DNA of 64,000 nucleotides from Thiothrix subterranea (lineage in GTDB: Bacteria; Pseudomonadota; Gammaproteobacteria; Thiotrichales; Thiotrichaceae), in contig NZ_CP053482.1 in NCBI RefSeq assembly GCF_016772315.1, forward strand, positions 1,488,001-1,552,000, in the 5' to 3' direction. Made by a program: the position numbers and the translations under genes. Shown piece after piece: positions 29,242 through 37,921 of this stretch (position 1 is its first letter; each line of letters opens with the position of its first letter). A model generated the notes under the pieces. The model did not search any database. It worked only from the letters and a program-made list of their open reading frames with translations, and was not told the DNA's origin.

Positions 29242-29979
29242 TCATACACTAGTTATTGGTGGTTCTTGGAAAGGTAGCAATAAGCGTACCACCTGACTGA
29301 AATCTTCCGGTGGCGACGCCGCTAATTTCAGGGCTGCATGAGAATGAGGGTGTACACATTCTAAGCTTGCCGCGTGTAACAGCAGCCGCTGGCAGGCAAA
29401 TTGTTCGCGAAAAAAACGGTTATGCTTGCCGTTTCCGTGTGTAGTGTCACCGATCAGATGGTGGGAGATGTGTTTCAAGTGACGGCGCAATTGATGCTTG
29501 CGCCCTGTTTTAGGGCATAGCTCTACCAAGGAATAGCGGCTGGTGGGGTAACGATCCACCGCATACGGCACTTCAAAACTCATTAAACGCTGGTAATGAC
29601 TGACGGCTGGCTGCGCGGGTTTATTTTGGTCGGCTTGTGAATCCGCCAGCTTGTCGAGTTCTTCGGTGAGCGGGTGATCAATCACGCCTTGTTCGGGGGT
29701 ACGCCCGCGCACGATTGCGAGGTAAGTTTTCTGCACTTGCCCTGCGGTGAATTGCGCATTCAAGCACCGTGCCGTGTCACTATCCAGTGCAAACAGCAAG
29801 ACACCGGAAGTCGGTTTGTCGAGTCGATGCACGGGGTAAACTTTCTGCCCAATCTGATCGCGGGTAAGCTGAATCGCAAAACGGGTTTCGTGGCGGTCAA
29901 TCAGGCTGCGATGCACCAACAAGCCGGAGGGTTTGTTGATTGCCACCAAATGTTCATCGCGGTAGAGGATTTCCAGCAT
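29242..29979 (-). CDS. truC: tRNA pseudouridine synthase C
   Basis: The 245-residue protein is an RluA-family pseudouridine synthase: YRDEHLVAINKPSGLLVHRS (6-25), catalytic motif VHRLDKPTSGVLLFA with the essential Asp, and ELCPKTGRKHQLRRHLKHI (about 154-172). The absence of an S4 domain, the length and the H-H-LIGDTTHG segment (180-188) are characteristic of TruC, which modifies U65 of tRNAs. Gene context gives no further information. The start ATG at 29979 matches the family N-terminus. Confidence 0.92.
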   Translation of the reverse strand: MLEILYRDEHLVAINKPSGLLVHRSLIDRHETRFAIQLTRDQIGQKVYPVHRLDKPTSGVLLFALDSDTARCLNAQFTAGQVQKTYLAIVRGRTPEQGVIDHPLTEELDKLADSQADQNKPAQPAVSHYQRLMSFEVPYAVDRYPTSRYSLVELCPKTGRKHQLRRHLKHISHHLIGDTTHGNGKHNRFFREQFACQRLLLHAASLECVHPHSHAALKLAASPPEDFSQVVRLLLPFQEPPITSV

Positions 29980-30072
29980 ACTAATCGTGTCTTCTTTACT
30001 GTTGTATCAAAAGGTTGCAGAGTAATGGGCAAATACTAACAACGATAAACACCCCAACCGAGGAGGAGAACG

Positions 30073-30501
30073 ATGAAAACCGTCAGCGATATTCTCGCCA
30101 AAAAAGGCAGTGAAATACTCAGTATCAGCCCAACTGTCACCGTGATTGATGCCGTGAAAGCAATGGCGCAGCAAAAAGTCGGCGCATTGCTGGTACTGGA
30201 AGCAGGCAAACTCAGAGGCATTGTGTCAGAGCAGGATTACACCCGCAAAGTGATTCTGACCTGCCTCAATGCCGAACAAATGTTAGTGCAAGACATTATG
30301 ACGCGGCAGGTCGTGGTCACGCGACCCGACCAGCCGGTTCAGGAAGTGATGGCAATCATGACCGAGCGCCGCATTCGCCATTTGCCGGTAATGCACAATG
30401 GCGAATTGGTCGGGCTGGTTTCCATTGGCGATTTAGTCAAGGAAATCATCTCGGAGCAGCAATTCATTATCGCGCAACTGGAAAACTACATTCACGGGTA
30501 A
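30073..30501 (+). CDS. CBS domain pair protein
   Basis: The 142-residue protein is made of two CBS motifs only (about 8-62 and 74-130), with VGALLVLEAGKLRGIVSEQDY in the first and RHLPVMHNGELVGLVSIGDLVKEI in the second. Such stand-alone pairs bind adenine nucleotides and act as energy sensors. A very strong ribosome site (GAGGAGGAGAA) precedes the ATG. The partner is unknown; the convergent ycaO gene is 22 bases away on the other strand. Confidence 0.92.
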   Translation: MKTVSDILAKKGSEILSISPTVTVIDAVKAMAQQKVGALLVLEAGKLRGIVSEQDYTRKVILTCLNAEQMLVQDIMTRQVVVTRPDQPVQEVMAIMTERRIRHLPVMHNGELVGLVSIGDLVKEIISEQQFIIAQLENYIHG

Positions 30502-30522
30502 AACCCAGCGCCCTGCCAGTCC

Positions 30523-32250
30523 TTACAGCGCTGCTAATGTCGGATAAACCTTCCGGTATGCCGTCAGCAAACGCTGGTGCGTGTCGCAACCGTGCAATTC
30601 CAACGTTGGCGCGGTAATACCCCAGAAGCGCACGCTGCCATCCAGCAAGGCTTGCGCCTGTTGCAACGCGGTTTCACCGTACAATAAACCCACATTTGGC
30701 ATATAACCCGCCACATCATCCATGTCCAACAAGGCTTCGATGCAACGGTACACGCGGCGGCGCTCGTCATTGATTTGCTCGAAATGGCGAATCCACTGGC
30801 AACCTTCCCGAATCGCGTCTTCGTCATCCATCGCCAATGCCAGCAAGGTTTTCAACTCGCCGACCCGTAAATCCGCCCACAGCGAACCCGCATCCGGCGC
30901 TAACCCAATCAGCGCTGCCACCGGCTGGTGATCATCCAAACCCAACTCTTCAATGGTATCGAACAGCTCGGTGCATTCCTCATCTTCCAAATCCGGCAAA
31001 TGCAGAATCGCCTCGCGTACCGCATTGCCCGTGCTGTTATTGTCCCACTCCAGATCTTCGACCTGATAAATTTCAGACATTTCCGGCACAATAATGCGGC
31101 AGGCATACACGCCCAAATGCTCGAAATCCATAATATAGATGTCGAAATCATCCGCATGGATGCGTTCCATCAAATGCTGGCACTCTTCCTCGGTCGTGCC
31201 ACTGAAATTCCAGTCGACAAATTCGTAATCGGGTTCATTCCACAAGAAATCCCAGTGCAGCGGGCCGCTGGAATCAATGAAATGCGTTTCCAGATTTTGC
31301 GGGGAAGCCACATCGTCCAGCTCAAAACTCGGCTCAGAAAAACCCGCCAAGCGATCCAACGCCCTGCCCTGCAAGAGTTCCGTGAGGGAACGTTCCAGCG
31401 CCACTTCAAAACGCGGATGCGCCCCAAAACTGGCATACACACCCTGATCATCGGGGTTCAGCAAGGTCACGCACATCACCGGGTATTGCCCACCCAATGA
31501 CGCATCTTTCACCAAAATGCCAAAACCGGCGGCGCGTAATTCCGCAATACCGGCCTGAATATGCGGATAACGCGCAATAATCGCTTCCGGTACATCCGGC
31601 AGACAGATTCCTTCCGCAATAATGCGGAACTTGATGTGGCGCTCGAAAATTTCCGATAAAGCTTGAGTACGTGCTTCCGTGGCGGTATTGCCTGCCGACA
31701 TGCCATTGCTGACGTACAAATTACCGATAATATTGACCGGAAACCACACGGTTGCCCCGTCACACTGGCGCACGTAGGGCAAGGCACAGATGCCACGCTC
31801 TTCGTTGCCGGAATTAATATCGACTAATTTGACCGCATCCAAACTGGTTTCCGGGTCGTAAAAACTTAAGGCGTCCTCATCCAACAAACCGGCGGGTAAA
31901 TTGCCGGAACCATCCAAGGCGAACCATTTTTCCGCAGGGTGATGCACAAAATTGCTATCGGCAATGGTCTTGCCCAGATAGAAATCCGCCCAGAAATAGT
32001 TGGTGCTGAGGCGCTCGAAATATTCACCCAAGGCACTGGCAAGCGCGGCTTTCTGCGATGCGCCTTTGCCATTGGTGAACAACATCGGGCAATCACGATC
32101 GCGGATGTGGACTGACCACACATTGGCAATCGGGTTCAGCCATGAAGCTTCCTCGATGTGGAAACCAAGGCGCTGTAGCTTGTCTTGCATTACCGCAATC
32201 GACGCTTCCAGTGCGGCATCTTTGCCCGGAATAAAGGTTTGTGTTGGCAT
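30523..32250 (-). CDS. ycaO: YcaO-domain protein (E. coli YcaO type, RimO-associated)
   Basis: From the ATG at 32250 the protein has 575 residues and begins MPTQTFIPGKDAALEASI, closely matching the E. coli YcaO N-terminus; a TTG ten codons upstream is less likely. It carries the YcaO ATP-binding domain (GKGASQKAALASALGEYFERLS near residues 70-90, AGNTATEARTQALSEIFER) and the C-terminal helical part seen in E. coli YcaO. YcaO proteins activate backbone amides with ATP; the E. coli member is linked to beta-methylthiolation of ribosomal protein S12 by RimO. No rimO or precursor peptide gene is visible nearby, so a natural-product role is not supported. Confidence 0.93.
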   Translation of the reverse strand: MPTQTFIPGKDAALEASIAVMQDKLQRLGFHIEEASWLNPIANVWSVHIRDRDCPMLFTNGKGASQKAALASALGEYFERLSTNYFWADFYLGKTIADSNFVHHPAEKWFALDGSGNLPAGLLDEDALSFYDPETSLDAVKLVDINSGNEERGICALPYVRQCDGATVWFPVNIIGNLYVSNGMSAGNTATEARTQALSEIFERHIKFRIIAEGICLPDVPEAIIARYPHIQAGIAELRAAGFGILVKDASLGGQYPVMCVTLLNPDDQGVYASFGAHPRFEVALERSLTELLQGRALDRLAGFSEPSFELDDVASPQNLETHFIDSSGPLHWDFLWNEPDYEFVDWNFSGTTEEECQHLMERIHADDFDIYIMDFEHLGVYACRIIVPEMSEIYQVEDLEWDNNSTGNAVREAILHLPDLEDEECTELFDTIEELGLDDHQPVAALIGLAPDAGSLWADLRVGELKTLLALAMDDEDAIREGCQWIRHFEQINDERRRVYRCIEALLDMDDVAGYMPNVGLLYGETALQQAQALLDGSVRFWGITAPTLELHGCDTHQRLLTAYRKVYPTLAAL

Positions 32251-32404
32251 GGTGGAACTCAGTTGGTGGTCAGACGTCAAATCATAGATGAACCATTTTA
32301 GCGCACTGCACCAACAGGCGTCTTTTTATTCGTTATAATCAGGGGATATTGTTATGGCTATGTGTTGTAGTCCCGATATAAAAATAGACGCAAAGGAAGT
32401 GGAT

Positions 32405-32908
32405 ATGTCACGGAGTGGCACTGCTCGTAAAAATTGGCTCATGGTGTCCCTGCTACTCACGGTATTATTGGCAGGGATACTGTTAGCGCTGCCCCATTTT
32501 CGGGATGTACACGCGGATACTGCCACCGATGGTTTAGCAACATTACGTGAAGAATTATTAGCAAACCCCACCAGTATTAGCGGTAACTGGCTGCGCACGC
32601 TGAACCCGATTGTCAAAGATGTTCAAGGGGATTTGGTTTGGAATAGCACACAACAACAAGGGGTATTACGCATTCGGAATTTACCCAAACCCAAAGCGGG
32701 TCAGTTTTACCAATTGTGGTTATACGATGCGCAGGGCAATTCAGCGGATGGAATTTCAGGCGGGCTATTAACCCAAGGCGTTGGCAGCGAAGAATTGTTT
32801 ATGGAAATAAACACCGCTACACCGGTTCAGGAACCGTACAAGTTCGAGTTTACCTTACAAAGCAATCAACAGGAGACGGGGCAAATATTATTAATGGTTC
32901 AACCTTAA
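32405..32908 (+). CDS. Membrane-anchored RskA-like C-terminal domain protein
   Basis: With the ATG at 32405 (AAGGAAGTGGAT just ahead) the protein has 167 residues. It has one membrane helix (WLMVSLLLTVLLAGILLALP, about 11-30) and an extracytoplasmic domain with GDLVWNSTQQQGVLRIRNLP and GQFYQLWLYDAQG, the conserved core of anti-sigma-K factor RskA and FecR-like C-terminal domains. The N-terminal zinc anti-sigma domain that would hold a sigma factor is missing, and no ECF sigma gene is adjacent. It may be an orphan sensor or scaffold; the function is unknown. Confidence 0.78.
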   Translation: MSRSGTARKNWLMVSLLLTVLLAGILLALPHFRDVHADTATDGLATLREELLANPTSISGNWLRTLNPIVKDVQGDLVWNSTQQQGVLRIRNLPKPKAGQFYQLWLYDAQGNSADGISGGLLTQGVGSEELFMEINTATPVQEPYKFEFTLQSNQQETGQILLMVQP

Positions 32909-32919
32909 AATTGAAACCA

Positions 32920-33129
32920 TTAATGCGGCAAAGCCGTGGTTTTATCAAACGATAAAATGATATTAATACCAAAGGCAAACACAATTAATACACCCAGCAT
33001 ATTAGCCACTTCCGGCACAGGCAACTGCAATACGCTTAGCGCATAAAATAAAACCAGCAATATAACGGCTGATGCATTAATTAAATTAGCGACCACTGCT
33101 CGCATTATTTTGTTGAATTCGTAAATCAT
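32920..33129 (-). CDS. Small inner-membrane protein of unknown function
   Basis: The 69-residue product has two hydrophobic segments (about 9-33 and 40-60) separated by a short LPVPEV loop, and a short polar tail. The reading frame has no competing frame and the region is intergenic otherwise. A weak purine-rich stretch lies before the ATG. No family was recognised. Confidence 0.55.
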   Translation of the reverse strand: MIYEFNKIMRAVVANLINASAVILLVLFYALSVLQLPVPEVANMLGVLIVFAFGINIILSFDKTTALPH

Positions 33130-33298
33130 TGTATTAATACCTTTAGCTGATCCCTGCCAAGTAAATGCTCATCAATCATTGGATAATTAATAGCCTAACC
33201 AAGTGTCGTTTAACCTTACCTTAATGTTTCAATGAATTATTGTATGACTGCCATTAGGCTATTATGCTTGCACCATTTTGAATAAATAGGCATTCCCC

Positions 33299-34003
33299 AT
33301 GAGCGATAGTACCCCAGTTGACCCAGTTGAATTCACCGCCAGCGATGATTCCCGCCAATTGCTGAAACAAGAACTCGCGCAACGTCAGGCACAATTGATG
33401 CAACTGACTCCCGCCAATGACCCGCTGGAACGCGCCAATGTGCAATACGAAATCGCGGAAATCATGCTGGAACTGGAAGAGCCGGGAATGCGCGAAGCCG
33501 CATGGGGCATGACTCGCGAGTCCTTCGAGATTTACCGTGACCGCGAATACTGGGAAGATGCGGTGCGGTGTTGCGATGTGTTATTCCGCTGTGATTTACC
33601 CGCGTCTGTCCCCGCGTTGGGTAACGGTTTGTGGCTGGCGGTCACTTACCCGATCAGCCCGGAAGTCACGATTATTATGCTCAATCACTTGATTGATGCC
33701 ACCCCACCCAAAGCGGATGGCGCAGCCGTCGCCGCGACCGTGGCGCACTATATCGCCGATTTACGCCTAGAAGGTGAAAAACGCGACAGCATGATGTTCC
33801 TAACCAGCGCCATGCTCGGCAAGGTTGCTGAACGCCACAGCAACGTCAATTCTCAGGAAGCCATGAATCTGTGGCTCAACCGCTTGGATTTGCTCGACCC
33901 CAAAGTGTTTCTACCACGTTTGGGACAAGTCATTGATGCGATTGTGGAAAACCAATGGTGGTATGACCGTGACGAATTGCGGGCACGCTTGCCAGTGCAT
34001 TAA
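33299..34003 (+). CDS. Conserved hypothetical cytoplasmic protein
   Basis: The 234-residue protein is soluble and mostly helical with no signal peptide. Notable stretches are QYEIAEIMLELEEPGMREAAWGMTRE (about 50-75), WEDAVRCCDVLFRCDLP (about 83-99) and the aromatic C-terminal part ENQWWYDRDELRARLP. It resembles helical repeat proteins but no domain was recognised. It overlaps the convergent DUF1287 gene by 4 bases. The function is unknown. Confidence 0.75.
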   Translation: MSDSTPVDPVEFTASDDSRQLLKQELAQRQAQLMQLTPANDPLERANVQYEIAEIMLELEEPGMREAAWGMTRESFEIYRDREYWEDAVRCCDVLFRCDLPASVPALGNGLWLAVTYPISPEVTIIMLNHLIDATPPKADGAAVAATVAHYIADLRLEGEKRDSMMFLTSAMLGKVAERHSNVNSQEAMNLWLNRLDLLDPKVFLPRLGQVIDAIVENQWWYDRDELRARLPVH

Positions 34004-34704
34004 GGCTTGGACTGGTTGAAATAGCGGTAATGCCCGATGATCGGCCAAAAAAACAGGGCATCTTCGATATTCGTGCCATACGCCACATTATGCCCCATTA
34101 AGGGTCGCCCATCCTCGGTGACGTAATGGCTCACAATGCCAATGTGCGCTTGCCCTTTACCCAGATCCCACGCTACCACATCACCCGGTTGGTAATCGGC
34201 GGGGTTTTGGGTAATGGGCAGCGATGCACCCTTGCGCTCGAAAAAACGCATTAGGTTATAGACGCGACGGTGGTCAATATTGGTGTCGGGACGCTTCATG
34301 CCCCATTTTCGTGGGTATTCATGGAATGCTTTGCGCATATCCTCGTGTAACTCACGTTGTAAATCAACACCTTGCGCACGAAAGGCACGCACCACCACAT
34401 CCGCGCAAACGCCGGTGGATTCTGGCACATCACCGCCGGGGTATTTTAGATTCACATAGGCGGGGTCATACGCACGGGTCACTTCCACCTGTTTATAAAC
34501 CGAATCCAGTAAAGAACGCACATGAGCGGGCGGTTTTGGTTCTAACAGCGGTGGCGGCTTAATCACCGGCGGCGGAATAATCGTAACGGGCGGCGGTATC
34601 ACCGGCACAGGTGGCTTGATAAAACGCTGATAAGCCTCCCAGCCCATGTACAAAATCAGCAGTAGCAAAAACAGCCACACGAAATACCGCATAAAACGCC
34701 GCAT
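34000..34704 (-). CDS. DUF1287 protein with N-terminal membrane anchor
   Basis: The 234-residue protein has an N-terminal membrane helix (YFVWLFLLLLILYMGWEAY), a striking Pro-rich linker of VIPPPV-type repeats (about 32-60) and a DUF1287 domain: YVNLKYPGGDVPESTGVCADVV, LHEDMRKAF, DTNIDHRRVYNLMRFF and PGDVVAWDLG. DUF1287 proteins share the NlpC-like Cys-His layout (Cys in GVCADVV, His in AHIGIVSH), so a papain-like hydrolase fold in the periplasm is plausible but unproven. It is followed downstream (upstream in coordinates) by the stop of the gene at 33299. Confidence 0.88.
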   Translation of the reverse strand: MRRFMRYFVWLFLLLLILYMGWEAYQRFIKPPVPVIPPPVTIIPPPVIKPPPLLEPKPPAHVRSLLDSVYKQVEVTRAYDPAYVNLKYPGGDVPESTGVCADVVVRAFRAQGVDLQRELHEDMRKAFHEYPRKWGMKRPDTNIDHRRVYNLMRFFERKGASLPITQNPADYQPGDVVAWDLGKGQAHIGIVSHYVTEDGRPLMGHNVAYGTNIEDALFFWPIIGHYRYFNQSKP

Positions 34705-34708
34705 GGGG

Positions 34709-35023
34709 TTATACCGTCACAAAAATGCGCCCGTCTTCGACGCTGACCGCATAGGTTTTGAGTGGAATTTCTGCGGGTTCTGCCATCGGCGCACCCGTTT
34801 TGACGCTGAATTCTGCACCATGCAAGGAACATTGCACTCGATCCCCGTGCAAACAGCCGAGGTAGAGCGACGCATCTTCGTGCGTACACATATCATCCAC
34901 CGCGTAAAATTCGCCGTCGACGTGACACACGAGAATGCGTTTGCCATTGCCTGCGTCAACACGCTTCATTTTTCCGGGCTTGATTTCGTTTATACTGCCA
35001 GCATCGAGTCGGGAATTATTCAT
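34709..35023 (-). CDS. Rieske [2Fe-2S] ferredoxin
   Basis: The 104-residue protein is a soluble Rieske protein. The cluster ligands are present in CTHEDASLYLG and CSLHGAEF (CxH and CxxH). It is of the NirD/BphF-like stand-alone type and could supply electrons to an oxygenase or reductase. I place the start at 35023; longer frames upstream would run through the divergent epimerase gene. The start codon overlaps the start codon of that gene on the other strand. No partner oxygenase is visible. Confidence 0.93.
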   Translation of the reverse strand: MNNSRLDAGSINEIKPGKMKRVDAGNGKRILVCHVDGEFYAVDDMCTHEDASLYLGCLHGDRVQCSLHGAEFSVKTGAPMAEPAEIPLKTYAVSVEDGRIFVTV

Positions 35024-35897
35024 GAGTATAGTTAACCAAAAAGTGTGGATTATGGGCTGTGGCGACATTGGTCGCCGCGTCGCACGGTTATACCAAAACG
35101 AGGGTACGAAGGCTATAGGCTGGGTACGCAGCGAGGAATCCTTGCATAAAGGCTTGGCACAAGGCATTGCCATGCGCAAGGGCGACGTGGATCGCGGCAG
35201 TTATTTCTCGATTTTCGCGCTGGATGAAGCACTGGTGTATTGGTTTATGCCCCCGCAACCGAGTGGCGAAACCGATGACCGCATCCGGCGTTTCCTCAAA
35301 GGAGTCGATGCTGCGCCACAACGGGTGGTGTTAATCAGCACCACCGGCGTTTACGGCGATTGCGACGGGCGTTGGATTGACGAATCCGAACCGCTCAAAC
35401 CCGTTGCCGCCCGCGCCAAACGCCGTACCGATGCCGAAAATACGGTGCAAGAATGGGCAGCGCGTTTTGGTGGAGAGATTGTGATTTTGCGCGTCCCCGG
35501 CATTTACGCCCCCGACCGCTTGCCATTGGAACGCCTAAAACGTGGCGAACCCGTGCTGACGGAAGCCGAAGCGCCCTGGACAAACCGCATTCACGCCGAC
35601 GATTTAGCGATGGTCTGCAAACGCGCCATGGAAGCCGCCCCCGCTGGCGCGATTTACAACGCCACCGACGGACACCCTTCCACCATGACCGATTATTTCA
35701 ATCAAGTCGCGGATTACGCCGGATTACCGCGCCCGCCGCAAATCAGCATGAGCGAAGCCCAAGCCTCCATGAGCGCGGGCATGTTGTCGTATTTGCAAGA
35801 ATCGCGGCGGATTCGTAACGATAAACTATTGACTGAATTAAACATCCGGTTACAGTACCCGTCCCTGAGCGCTGGTCTCGGCATGTTGAAAGGATAG
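35022..35897 (+). CDS. SDR/NAD-dependent epimerase-type protein (YeeZ-like)
   Basis: From the ATG at 35022 the protein has 291 residues. It begins with a Rossmann strand and dinucleotide motif, VWIMGCGDIGRRVARLY (7-23), and contains LISTTGVYGDCDGRWIDE (about 101-118) in which TGVYG replaces the usual TSSVYG, plus RVPGIYAPDRLPLERLKRG (about 158-176). This is the atypical SDR group of E. coli YeeZ. It is followed by darP after 4 bases. The in-frame region upstream (from 34935) lacks a ribosome site and lies inside the Rieske gene, so it was excluded. Confidence 0.9.
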   Translation: MSIVNQKVWIMGCGDIGRRVARLYQNEGTKAIGWVRSEESLHKGLAQGIAMRKGDVDRGSYFSIFALDEALVYWFMPPQPSGETDDRIRRFLKGVDAAPQRVVLISTTGVYGDCDGRWIDESEPLKPVAARAKRRTDAENTVQEWAARFGGEIVILRVPGIYAPDRLPLERLKRGEPVLTEAEAPWTNRIHADDLAMVCKRAMEAAPAGAIYNATDGHPSTMTDYFNQVADYAGLPRPPQISMSEAQASMSAGMLSYLQESRRIRNDKLLTELNIRLQYPSLSAGLGMLKG

Positions 35898-35901
35898 CCC
35901 T

Positions 35902-36420
35902 ATGATTGATTACGCCAATGACGATGAAGAAGACGATTACATCAGCCGCAGCCACTTCAAGCGCGAAGCGGAAGCGATGCAAGCCTTGGGCGAACGCCTG
36001 ATTACCCTGCGCAAAGAGCAGCTAGACCAGTTGGATTTATCCGAAAAGCTCTACGACTCGATTTTGCTGGCACAACGCTTGACCGCGAACGGCGCGATTC
36101 GTCGCCAACGCCAATTCATCGGCAAGCTGATGCGCACCGAAATTCTTGAGCCGATTGAAGCGAAACTCGCGGAATGGGATCGCGGTGGCAAAGCCGAAAC
36201 CGCCCGCTTGCACCGTTTGGAACGCTGGCATGACCGCCTGATTAGCAGCGAAACGATGTTAGGCGAGTGGCTGAAAGAATACCCCGACACTGACGTGCAG
36301 CGGATGCGTAGCCTGATTCGCAACGCGCAAAAGGAAGCCGAGACCAACAAACCGCCGAAAAGTAGCCGTGAATTATTCAAGCTATTGCGGGAAATTACTG
36401 CGCACGAATCACTGCGCTAA
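35902..36420 (+). CDS. darP: Dual-action ribosomal maturation protein DarP (YjgA)
   Basis: The 172-residue protein matches the DUF615 family: ISRSHFKREAEAMQALGERLITL (14-36), QRLTANGAIRRQRQFIGKLMR (about 56-76) and RMRSLIRNAQKEAETNKPPKSSRELFKLL near the C-terminus. It binds late 50S assembly intermediates and assists their maturation. It lies 4 bases after the YeeZ-like gene and is likely co-transcribed. Confidence 0.95.
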   Translation: MIDYANDDEEDDYISRSHFKREAEAMQALGERLITLRKEQLDQLDLSEKLYDSILLAQRLTANGAIRRQRQFIGKLMRTEILEPIEAKLAEWDRGGKAETARLHRLERWHDRLISSETMLGEWLKEYPDTDVQRMRSLIRNAQKEAETNKPPKSSRELFKLLREITAHESLR

Positions 36421-36427
36421 GCACACG

Positions 36428-37207
36428 CTAATCGTATTCGGTGTCTTTCCAGATGCGCAGCACCGCGAACACATCAGCAGGCGTGTGGGTTTCGCGCCCG
36501 GCAATTTCTTCGGCTTTGGCAATCACTTCGGGGATGTGGGTGCGTAAAAACGGGTTGGTGTCAAACTCGCGCCCCAAGTCAAACGGCACGGTGGGATGGC
36601 CTGCATCGAGTAGCGCCCAGGATTCTTCCAAACGCGCATCCAGTGCGGGATTATCCGGCTCGACCCATTTGGCGAAACCGATGTTATCCACGGTGTATTC
36701 GTGGGTGCAATACACTTGCGTGTCGGCGGGTAGTTGCGCAATGCGTTGCAGGGAAGCGTACAAATCATGTAAGGTGCCATCGAATACCCGCCCACAGCCG
36801 TTAGCGAATAAGGTATCACCACAGAACAAACTGCCTTCACCGTAATAGACAATATGCCCAGCCGTATGCCCCGGCAATTCCATGACGTGGAAATTCAAGC
36901 CGAGTGATTCCAAGTGAACGTCTGCGCCTTCCGTCAAGGGCTGATTGAGGTGCGGAATCTTTTCATTGGCAGGCCCGTAAACCGGCAAACCGGGATAGGC
37001 TTGCAATAACTGATCAATGCCCCCCACGTGGTCACGGTGGTGGTGCGTAATCAAAATAGCCACCGGTTGCTTTGCCAGCCGCGTTAATGCATCCAACACC
37101 GGCGTGGCATCACCGGGGTCGACAATCGCGACACATGGATTGTCTGTATTACCGATCAACCAGATATAATTGTCAGTAAAAGCGGGTACTGGGGTTACTT
37201 GGATCAT
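36428..37207 (-). CDS. gloB: Hydroxyacylglutathione hydrolase (glyoxalase II)
   Basis: The 259-residue metallo-beta-lactamase-fold enzyme hydrolyses S-lactoylglutathione from the glyoxalase pathway. The binuclear metal site is present: THHHRDHVGG (HxHxDH-type, residues about 54-63), His in LPGHTAGHI, Asp in SLFCGDTLF and His in VYCTHEYT. The C-terminal substrate domain with NPFLRTHIPE is also present. It faces gmk divergently across 93 bp. Presence of gloB implies the cell uses glutathione. Confidence 0.96.
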   Translation of the reverse strand: MIQVTPVPAFTDNYIWLIGNTDNPCVAIVDPGDATPVLDALTRLAKQPVAILITHHHRDHVGGIDQLLQAYPGLPVYGPANEKIPHLNQPLTEGADVHLESLGLNFHVMELPGHTAGHIVYYGEGSLFCGDTLFANGCGRVFDGTLHDLYASLQRIAQLPADTQVYCTHEYTVDNIGFAKWVEPDNPALDARLEESWALLDAGHPTVPFDLGREFDTNPFLRTHIPEVIAKAEEIAGRETHTPADVFAVLRIWKDTEYD

Positions 37208-37237
37208 GATGCGACACCTTACTCGTGATTCCTGCTA

Positions 37238-37266
37238 TTCGACTATAGTGCATACTGCCCTATAAT
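37238..37266 (+). promoter_or_regulatory. Candidate promoter of gmk
   Basis: A perfect -10 hexamer TATAAT occurs at 37261-37266, 35 bases before the gmk ATG at 37301. The matching -35 position 17 bases upstream (37238-37243) is TTCGAC, a poor match, so this rests on the -10 box alone. Confidence 0.3.
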
Positions 37267-37300
37267 CGTATTTTTATCAGCAAGTGGGGCGAATTTTCAG

Positions 37301-37921
37301 ATGAATACACGCACAGGTCAGCTTTACATCGTGTCAGCCCCGTCTGGCGCGGGCAAATCCAGTTTATTAAATGCTTTGCGCGAGCGCGTGGATAAGCTGG
37401 TGATTTCGGTTTCACACACCACGCGCCAACCGCGCCCCGGCGAGCAAGACGGCGTGCATTACCACTTCACCCCCGTTGAGGTGTTTCGCCAGCAAGTAGC
37501 AGACGGTAACTTTTTGGAATACGCGCAAGTGTTCGACAATTACTACGGCACGTCACGTTTATCAGTGGATGCCTTACGCGAAACAGGCAAAGACGTGATC
37601 CTCGAAATTGATTGGCAAGGCGCACAGCAAGTCCGCGAACGTGCTGAATCCGTGATCAGCATTTTCATCCTACCGCCCAGTATCGAAGCCTTGAGCGCCC
37701 GTTTGCACGGACGTGGGCAAGACAGCGCAGAAACCATCCAACGCCGGATGCGCGATGCCAAAAACGAAATGTCGCATTACCCCGAATACGATTACCTGAT
37801 TATCAACGACGATTTTGCGACCGCATTGGATGACTTAGCCTGCATTTTCCGCAGCGAACGCCTCAAACAAGCGCAGCAATGCCAACAACATCAGGCATTA
37901 TTCAATGCATTGGTCGGTTAA
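37301..37921 (+). CDS. gmk: Guanylate kinase
   Basis: The 206-residue enzyme phosphorylates GMP to GDP. The P-loop SAPSGAGKSSL (12-22), GMP-binding SHTTRQPRPGEQDGVHYHF (38-56) and DVILEIDWQGAQQV (about 95-108) are all present, and length is normal. The stop codon overlaps the start of the next gene by one base (TAATG), so the thioesterase-like protein is translationally coupled. Confidence 0.97.
   Translation: MNTRTGQLYIVSAPSGAGKSSLLNALRERVDKLVISVSHTTRQPRPGEQDGVHYHFTPVEVFRQQVADGNFLEYAQVFDNYYGTSRLSVDALRETGKDVILEIDWQGAQQVRERAESVISIFILPPSIEALSARLHGRGQDSAETIQRRMRDAKNEMSHYPEYDYLIINDDFATALDDLACIFRSERLKQAQQCQQHQALFNALVG

Noticed and set aside
30523-32250. YcaO gene as part of an azoline peptide biosynthesis cluster
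   Set aside because: The protein matches the E. coli YcaO type over its length, and there is no precursor peptide, E1-like partner, dehydrogenase or exporter gene beside it.
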